NCBI GenBank assembly: GCA_964030475.1 | Contig: CAXIPT010000003.1 | Span: 2,595,862-2,659,861 of the forward strand | Source of the DNA: Tethya wilhelma | Lineage: Eukaryota; Porifera; Demospongiae; Tethyida; Tethyidae | Direction of reading: 5' to 3' | DNA: 64,000 nt | Part shown: positions 57,105-64,000 of the stretch, in pieces | How positions within the stretch are numbered: position 1 is the stretch's first letter | Layout: every line of letters begins with the position of its first letter | Position numbers and translations under genes: made by a program | Notes under the pieces: model-generated | Seen by the model: the letters and a program-made list of their open reading frames with translations, nothing else | What the model was told of the DNA's origin: nothing | Database searches by the model: none

Positions 57105-57756
57105 AATGCGAAATCCTTGACAACGAAATTTTCCATCCAATAACTTGCATCCTTAGACATTTTGTCCACATGTTCTTCCCAAAGAGTGACAGTGGCAACT
57201 CCTGTGTGATCACCAACATAAATATCTTGCTTTTTTTTTCCTCCTGAGACTTGAAATGGCTCCTTAACACTAAGAACTTTCACTTTCACATTCACTCTCT
57301 CAAACATCTGCTTGTTCTGGAGTTCCACTAAAGTTATTTCCTCTCCACACTCAGCTTCACTGTCCTCAGGAACATCGAATGTTTTGGCTGACTCCTTAAT
57401 TTCAGTGAAACTCTTCAACATTACTTCCATGTTGTGACCCTGTCAGGAGGTCTTTACCTCGCAATTTTGGAGTGAAACAGGAGTTCTGTCCTTTGAAAAG
57501 TTGCTGAGCTTCTTCTGTTGGTCTTTACGAAAACCAACACATTAATACGTGTTCTACACAACTTGTCATATTTACCCATAAACTTTGCATTATAGCAGTT
57601 TATATCCAAATGTACACATTTGCCTGGGCCCAAGTAGTACCTCATGCCAAAAGTATGAAGAGTATACACAACAACATCATACAATTTATATACACATTTT
57701 GACTGAATGACATCACATTCTGTGTAAGTTAAGTGGGTGTCTAATGTGAATATCAT
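57105..57756 (-). pseudogene. OB-fold (RPA1-like) protein fragment
   Basis: On the minus strand the frame from 57756 (YYLGPGKCVHLDINCYNAKF) passes, with a frame change near 57450, into MEVMLKSFTEIKES (57430) and VELQNKQMFERVNVKVKVLS, SGGKKKQDIYVGDHTGVATV, TLWEEHVDKM. This is the OB-fold pattern of RPA1-type single-strand DNA-binding proteins. The similarity stops near 57105 at the junction with the antisense zinc-ribbon element, so the fragment is cut. It may be a host gene piece or cargo of a transposon. Confidence 0.5.
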
Positions 57757-57759
57757 TAA

Positions 57760-58990
57760 ACTTGCTAGCTGGTATACACACCTGCTGTTGCTTTAATGAT
57801 ATTTACATTTAACACTCACTTAACTCACACAAAATGGGATGTCATCCAGTCATAATGTGTATGCAGTACTATATATGTACATTGCTGCATATACTTTTCT
57901 TAATACACTCTTACTCGTGCACTTATTCACAAAATAGCACTTTAACTATTCATTCCGTATTTGCGGCCCTGCTACTGTATCATGCACACATCCGCCTACC
58001 CCGGCATATAACCAATATCAGCACTGCATGGGTATGGCCAGCACTGAGGTGGCAAAGCTTTAATTAATGAGTGGAACAGTGAAAGCCACAAGGTACATGT
58101 ACAAATAATTATAAGCACAATTATAAGGGAGTATATAGCTACGGCACCAAAGGGCATAAATGAAAGAATGATAAGCATAAAGAAAGTGAAAAAGAGCACA
58201 CCACACAGGACAAATTTAGGATGCATCCTGGCTCATGCGAAAAACCCCCAGACCTACAAAAAAACCACCATACAATGATGGGGAAAAATTAGAACTGGAG
58301 GCAAAAAACTCCAAACAAAATAAATGACACAGTCGAGCTGGGGTCCCAGATAGGTGCAGATAGGTGCACCTATCTGGGACAAATCACTCATTCCGGTGCT
58401 GATGCAGCATAAAAACTTTATCCATGACCGGGGTTATGCCGGTAGCTCTGCGTAGCTCGAGGCAAGTATCCTACACCCGTGGGGTGTGTTATATTTCAGA
58501 CATCCATATGAGGTCCACTTGACCGTACAGTTAAGTTTGTGATCATGAGTGTGTGTGAGGGTAAAAAAAAACAAAACATAACAACAGAGTGGAAACACAA
58601 ATCTGAAAACCGTAACAATTGGTAACCTTACTCTTACCTGACCAATTACCAGATCCAGGCAAACACAGCTTTGCCATTGAGTGGCACTGAGAATGGACTT
58701 GTTTACCACTAAACCACCTTTAGCTGACCAATCAGCTGCCTGCCAGACATGTAACCAATATGACAAATTGCATTCCACAGTAATCAAGCATGCACAGCCT
58801 ACAGCACTCCCACGTGGCAAGAATGCAACCATATACCAATGAGAGCTTATTTTCCATCTAATTCGCTACGCTCAAACAAAAGAAAATACATCACTCACCT
58901 AAACCCGCATGCATTGACTACATATATATGAACTGCATGGGTATGGCCAGCACTGAGAACTCAAAGAAGGTGTAATCTGATTGAGACCGA
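57760..58990. other. Intergenic, simple and short repeats only
   Basis: A 26-bp sequence ACTGCATGGGTATGGCCAGC recurs directly at 58023 and 58932. A palindrome CCCAGATAGGTGC ... GCACCTATCTGGG lies at about 58345-58379. The 132-residue minus frame at 58434-58832 has no domain. Confidence 0.5.
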
Positions 58991-59240
58991 GCTAGCTAGG
59001 CCATGCTAACCAGAGTGAGAAAGTTAGAATGCTACGAGAGTTATGAGGCAATTGAGCCAACAGTACAGACTGGTCACAGACCAAGTTTTTGAGAAACTGT
59101 GAGGCGGATGGCCAGTCCTTGGCATTCTCACTCTGCCACCTGCCATGCCGCTTAAAGAGCCTATCTGGAACACCAGCATTGGCTACTGCTGAAGCCCCTC
59201 CTGCCCGGAGGCTGTAATATGAACTGGTGTCATAACAGTT
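58990..59240 (-). pseudogene. DIRS/Ngaro-type tyrosine recombinase fragment
   Basis: On the minus strand from about 59235: YYSLRAGGASAVANAGVPDR, LFKRHGRWQSENAKD, and a tail to about 59000. This is the HxLR ... HGRW region of the recombinase of DIRS-like elements, with the His of HSLR replaced by Tyr. No RT is adjacent on this strand. Confidence 0.75.
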
Positions 59241-59249
59241 GAGTTTGGG

Positions 59250-60835
59250 CCTATGATGTCATAGTTGGAGATAAGAGTATTGCTGGATGATGACATAAAA
59301 TTGGCTCGTTCTTTTACTTTGCGTTAAGAATCAAGTTGTCATTCTAGATAGGATATTGTACCAGGTAGATGATGGTAAAGACCATGACAACCCTCGAGTA
59401 AGAATTGGTATGCCACACAATCGCTACACTTGACCATCACTTCTGCAACCACTGCACTCTCCAGACTCTCAGCATCTTTGTGACTACCACTCCCTTCCAG
59501 AGGTGAGACATTGGCATTTTTCTTCTTCCAACCAGGATGATATTTAATCTCGACAACAAACTCAGCGACTGTCTAGCCAACTTCCCACATGGATGCTTCG
59601 TCTGCAGCAAGGAATGTAATATTAATAATAATAATAGCTCTACAGTGGTGATTACATTGATAATGTCACTATCGAGAAGTGAGCGAAATTGATTTGAGGA
59701 AGATACCACTGACTGACAAAATCCCTTGTATAGGATTCACCCAAGATGTATCAGTCATGTACCTAAGTTTAACTAGCTACTTAGATTTCCGAATTACTTG
59801 GGCTCGAGTATGGCATGCTCTTTGTTCTTGGTGTATTAATGGAACCCCCTTGGAAGACCTTAATAACGAGCACTGGCATCTTTTGGAATAGCCTCAGAAA
59901 GACTGTCAGAATCTGAATTGTCAACACTTTCTGAAGTAAAATTAGTAACTTTCCTTTTATGTACTTTCTTAATTCCTAGCCACTGGAATCCATCCTTCTC
60001 CATCGGAATCATGAAAACTAACTCCATGAACTCCATTGATATTTTGGTAACTAATATTTGTGTAGTTGGACGGCAGATCCAGTTAGTCAAAACTCGAACT
60101 ATTTGGAGAAACTCTCCCTCCTTTCTGATGATGAGTTGATGGTCAGTTTGCTTTAGTAGCTTGTTTGATGTTAGATTTTGGAGGTGTTGACCCACAATTT
60201 TGTTCAGTTTGCTGCTCAAGTTGGCTATGATGGGCACTTGATGAATAGTGAATGATCAGTGTATACCACAACCCATACAAGTAAGCTCAAAAATACCTCA
60301 AGCTCCATTGTATGCCCAGCTTCTCAAGTTTAGTAATCCTGTACCGTATGGCTCCAAATTTTGTGGCACAATATTTTTGTGAATTTCGTGATTTAACCGT
60401 AATATCATGAAAATTTTCTCCAAAAAAGTTTACAAAACCGTACTATAAAAAGTGTATCATCTGTACAAACATCTGAATACTACTTCAGATAAAACTAAGA
60501 CATTGTTTCTTTTCAAAAGATAGAATTAGTTTTGGCTTAAAAAATTCAGATATTCCTCGCCAAATTATTATTATTATTATGATGAACTTTACAGCCGTGA
60601 TTGAGTCAGGAGATGATACAAAAACAAGAGTGAAAGTAGGATTTAGGGTAGGCTGACAGACTACTGCCATATGTTGGGGTAGCTGAATGAAGTATAATAA
60701 AATTATTGAGACTTCAGTAAGAGTTCGAGTTAGGGTGACTAATGTGAGAAATTTGTGGTATAGTACATAAACTATTGCAGATGAAGAACTAAACACAGAG
60801 TAAGACTAGCATCAAAAACACAAAAAATATTAATT
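59250..60835. other. Unassigned region with one minus-strand frame (59860-60237)
   Basis: The 125-residue frame starting MPIIANLSSKLNKIVGQHLQ is charged, with an acidic serine-rich C-terminal part (SESVDNSDSDSLSE). I do not recognise it. A (TAA)n run lies near 59622-59636 and (TTA)n near 60566-60578. Confidence 0.4.
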
Positions 60836-60839
60836 ACAT

Positions 60840-61800
60840 CAATGAATATGACAGTTACTGCACGGACAGATGATGTGGAACATGCAAACATCTGATGGGT
60901 TGAATTTGTCCCGGAAGTGACACCAGAGGAAGTTGAATTTAATTGTTGGGAATGAGTCTGACAGAGATATCGGAGGTTCTACTGCATTCCATAGTCTGGA
61001 GATACGATTGAAGTAGAAATGTCTTGCTGCTGAGGATCTGGTGTAGTTAATGGTTAGAGACTGTCCTGATGAGCCTGACTGAGTGCACGTGTTTCTGAAT
61101 GAGACAAAGTCATGGATAGCCATGTTATCGTCTGGGTCTTGCAGGCACCTAACCAAAAATATAGGTCAAGTAGGTCTAGCCAGAGAGCAATTATAGGCAG
61201 TAGGTAAAGAAGACATAAGTCTTGACTTGTAGTCTGTGGTGTAGTCATTTAGAATGTATTTGGTAGATCTCCTTTGGATCCTCTCTAAGCATTGAATATC
61301 TTTGATATACTGTGGTTTCCATAGTTGGGAGCAGTATAAGAGGTGTGATCTCACCAAAGCAATGTAGAGGTATTTTTTGTATTAGATGGTGCAACCTCAG
61401 GGAGAGTCCTTTTGATCAGGTGTAGGGCATTATATGCCTTTTGGCATATCTTGTTATAGTGGCCATTCCAAGATAGGTTGTTGCAAAGCATAACTCCGAG
61501 GTTTTTCTGGGCGGTCACTTGCTTGAGGACCACACCATCAATGGTGTACTGAAAGTTATGTGTTGAAGAACGCCAGTGTGAAAGGGAAAGTCTATAAGGT
61601 GAGAAATCTTGCTGGTGTTTAGTCTAAGACCCCACAAGGTACAGTAAAATTTGATGGAGGACAGGTCCAATTGGAGTTCATGACAATCATTGCTAGAAGT
61701 GATGGATTTCAATAGCTTAGCATCATTGGCAAAGAGGCGGCATGTGGCATAATCAACACATTCAGGCACATCATTAATGTAGACCAAGAATAGTAGTATA
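60840..61800 (-). pseudogene. LINE ORF2 3' part
   Basis: On the minus strand: VYINDVPECVDYATCRLFAN (active site FADD changed to FAND, near 61730), QKNLGVMLCNNLSWNGHYNK, RSHLLYCSQLWKP, RHFYFNRISRLWNAVEPPIS and a terminal FHIICPCSNCHIH. Several frame breaks. The C-terminal CPCSNC motif is typical of CR1/Jockey-related LINEs. Confidence 0.8.
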
Positions 61801-62432
61801 AGTGGCTCAAGGATACTTCATATACAATTCAGATGAACTTTAGATCTTGGTACACATTGTCTTTCAAATTGATATGTACTTCAAACTTTTTTCAGATATA
61901 ATATATTATTCAGATAAAACCCTCCTGTCCAGTAGTGAAGACACATAATATTTATAGCTATCTAGGTCCAAGATTCTATGTATAATATTAATGCACACTA
62001 TAGCTTGCCAATTCCTCCTTCTCGGTCATCTTCTCAACCAATTGATGAATCTTTATCCCGACAAAGATTATGATTGTTCACGATAATAATTATCTCTTGT
62101 GTAAGTTTGGTTTCCATAGCATTAACTTGTCAATGATATTTTTTATTATTCCTGAGTTTGGGTGTTTTGTTAACGTTGAAAGCACATTGAATAGTCATTG
62201 TTTTGACATGAAAATTTAGGTATATGAAAAAATAAGGTATAATATAAGTAGATATATACCTACAAGAAGTTTTTAGAGCATGATGAATTCAAATTATGTA
62301 TTTTTGATATTTTAAACTTTGCAAAATAATAATTATTATTAGTTTTTAAACCATTATCATTAACATACAATAGTTATTATGCAGAATAACATTAACTTGA
62401 CTGCTAATAGAAGTAACATTAATAATCTAAAT

Positions 62433-64000
62433 CTATGGTGGTGGCCACACTAGATCAACATCTTCCACATCCAGTGTTAGTATGTCTACATTCTGTTTCA
62501 ACAATGTTCCAAGATTAGGCACAGTTCTTCCAAAGTCGCCATGCACAAACTCCTTGATGTACGTACCAGCCTGTGTGCACAGATACAACTTAAAATGGTG
62601 AGCATCTATGAACTTTGTACTCATAGAGTAGACTGTCCTCTGTCTGGTTGCTAGTGTCCGTCTATGGAGCACACGGATGGGAGTCTTCTGTGCTATTGTC
62701 ACATGTTTAATGCTTGCAACACACTCCAAGTCTTCGGGAGTGATTTCACCCTCTACCCAGATAAAGGCACAATAGTGCTTTCGTTTCTCTTCTTCTCCTT
62801 CTTTAATCAAACTCAAACTTTTCTTTGAAATCAGTTTTAGTTGTCGCACAGCCACCAGTTCAGTACTTTTGTTGATACGTTCACTCACTTCAAACAGCTC
62901 CTCTTCAGATAGTACAACTTTGTGTGGGTTCATTAGTTCAACTACAAAGGGTCTTCCATTGCCCAGCATACGCACATCGACGTCTTCTCTTCCTGAAGCT
63001 GAAAACTTCTCACTAGTAGCTTTTGCTAGAGCCACTAGTTGTGGGGATATCAGTTCTTCAACGGAGGTTTCAGCCTTCTTGAATCCATCAATTACCCATG
63101 GTGTTTGAGGTAAGTGACGTGAGTACTTGTTGTATCGACCTGCTACAAACAGCGAAGAATGAAGAAACTCAACTTTGTAAGAGCACCCATCAACAGCCGA
63201 GAGTAAGGATTTGTTTTGCAGAAAGTCTTCAACACTAATATCTTCTAGAGCTCTATTAATGGAAACGTTGTTGATAGTGCTAGACTCAGGAAGCCTAGGC
63301 TTTCTCCTCCCCCTTCTCCTAGGGTGGCCAAATGAATTAGGTTTCATTTTTCGAAGTGTCATACAGTCTATGTTGGATTGCTCATGACTGAACTTTATCA
63401 CTATTTGAAAAGGACTATCCATACTGTATGTCAGGTGTGGCACTCTTCTTGGTATGGACAACTTGAGCATTTCTCTTAGTTCTTCTTTGACAAGCTGTTC
63501 GTTGGAATGTGTTGGATCATTTGACTCGGCAAACAAGACTATTCCTTTCTGACGTATAAGCAAGGAGAGAGGAGTATGAATTGACAATGAAAATGTTTCT
63601 ATTCCACTGTACTGTGACCGATCCAGTTCATCAACAACAGTTTGAGTTAACGTCTCAAAATACATTCCATCCAACAACCCTAGACACAGTGTACATGCCT
63701 TGTCATCATCTGGGCCACTACCATTAAATTTAGCCCGTTTTGGATCTGGTTGCTCACACATCACTGCACTGTGCTCACAAGAGACACTCTCTTCAGCTTC
63801 ACTTGGAGAGGAAGGATTTACATGAGCTTGTGTGCCATCTTCTGATGTTGAGGGTCCAACTTGAACTCTGGAGGAATCTATATCTGAGTTGTTTTCAGAG
63901 CTTGTGAGCTCGAGACATTGAGTTTGTGAACAGCCTGTTGTTTCCTCGCCGTTAAAATCATCTGTTGATATACTGAACACTTTCTGGCAGCTTGAACACA
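62433..64000 (-). CDS. PUS10: tRNA pseudouridine synthase Pus10 (5' edge outside window)
   Basis: A single open frame runs from the window edge to a stop at 62433, about 521 residues. It converts U54 (and U55 in some lineages) of tRNA to pseudouridine; the human protein also has a microRNA-processing role. The visible start CSSCQK and later CTLCLGLL supply the two Cys pairs of the N-terminal zinc site; the THUMP-like region follows. The C-terminal catalytic domain contains FVAGRYNKYSRHLPQTPW, the catalytic motif SGREDVDVRMLGNGRPF (catalytic Asp codon about 62982-62984), GEEEKRKHYCAFIWVEGE, KTPIRVLHRRTLATRQ and TQAGTYIKEFVHGDFGRT. It matches the animal PUS10 pattern throughout; roughly 15-20 N-terminal residues are missing at the edge. 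No intron in this part. Confidence 0.95.
   Translation of the reverse strand, partial: CSSCQKVFSISTDDFNGEETTGCSQTQCLELTSSENNSDIDSSRVQVGPSTSEDGTQAHVNPSSPSEAEESVSCEHSAVMCEQPDPKRAKFNGSGPDDDKACTLCLGLLDGMYFETLTQTVVDELDRSQYSGIETFSLSIHTPLSLLIRQKGIVLFAESNDPTHSNEQLVKEELREMLKLSIPRRVPHLTYSMDSPFQIVIKFSHEQSNIDCMTLRKMKPNSFGHPRRRGRRKPRLPESSTINNVSINRALEDISVEDFLQNKSLLSAVDGCSYKVEFLHSSLFVAGRYNKYSRHLPQTPWVIDGFKKAETSVEELISPQLVALAKATSEKFSASGREDVDVRMLGNGRPFVVELMNPHKVVLSEEELFEVSERINKSTELVAVRQLKLISKKSLSLIKEGEEEKRKHYCAFIWVEGEITPEDLECVASIKHVTIAQKTPIRVLHRRTLATRQRTVYSMSTKFIDAHHFKLYLCTQAGTYIKEFVHGDFGRTVPNLGTLLKQNVDILTLDVEDVDLVWPPP

Noticed and set aside
58434..58832. 132-residue minus-strand frame
   Set aside because: No recognisable domain or splice context; composition looks like chance.
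1..64000. tRNA, rRNA or CRISPR array
   Set aside because: No cloverleaf-type, rRNA-like or regularly spaced repeat-spacer sequence noticed by eye; the tandem repeats found lack unique spacers.

Overview
The window looks like metazoan nuclear DNA that is AT-rich, intron-rich and heavily loaded with transposons. The set of genes and elements (a galaxin-like secreted protein, a PUS10 orthologue, CR1/Jockey-type LINEs, DIRS, Bel/Pao and Ty3-type elements, many foldback and TIR elements) fits an early-branching marine animal. A demosponge is my best guess, but that is inference. Short N runs and a poly-G tract beside a gap mark it as a draft assembly.

Host genes. (1) 1965-4398 (+): last four exons of an FAD-dependent aldonolactone oxidase (L-gulonolactone / D-arabinono-lactone oxidase family); the FAD-binding N-terminus lies upstream of the window, beyond a LINE. 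(2) 27968-28711 (+): a galaxin-like secreted protein gene, apparently broken. (3) 31461-37029 (-): a complete 14-exon glycoside hydrolase family 116 gene (GBA2-like, about 1016 residues) with an N-terminal membrane anchor and a cysteine-rich apple/PAN-like insert; all splice phases agree. Two broken partial copies lie nearby: a last-exon fragment at 37350-37762 and an inverted multi-exon copy at 46752-50178. (4) 62433-64000 (-): PUS10 pseudouridine synthase, missing only its first residues at the window edge. Smaller gene-like pieces are a Tudor-like C-terminal exon (38301-38956), a chromo/Tudor-knot pseudogene (25060-25770) and an OB-fold fragment (57105-57756).

Mobile DNA. LINE fragments lie at 1-1814, 9160-12046, 19030-19375, 25925-26960, 39190-39840, 45068-45607 and 60840-61800. 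A Ty3-type element at 40967-45066 (-) has its integrase upstream of reverse transcriptase and a SCAN-like capsid segment, the Gmr1-type layout. A second Ty3 element (8610-12485) is split by a LINE. There are also a Crypton/DUF3504-type tyrosine recombinase pseudogene (6749-8182), DIRS-like RT and recombinase fragments, a Bel/Pao integrase fragment, five copies of a long-armed foldback repeat, and several TIR elements with readable boundaries.

The most interesting points are the membrane-anchored apple-domain GH116 gene with its datable paralogous copy, the Gmr1-type retrotransposon, the long foldback family with elements nested inside it, and the galaxin-like locus. I saw no tRNA, rRNA or CRISPR array.
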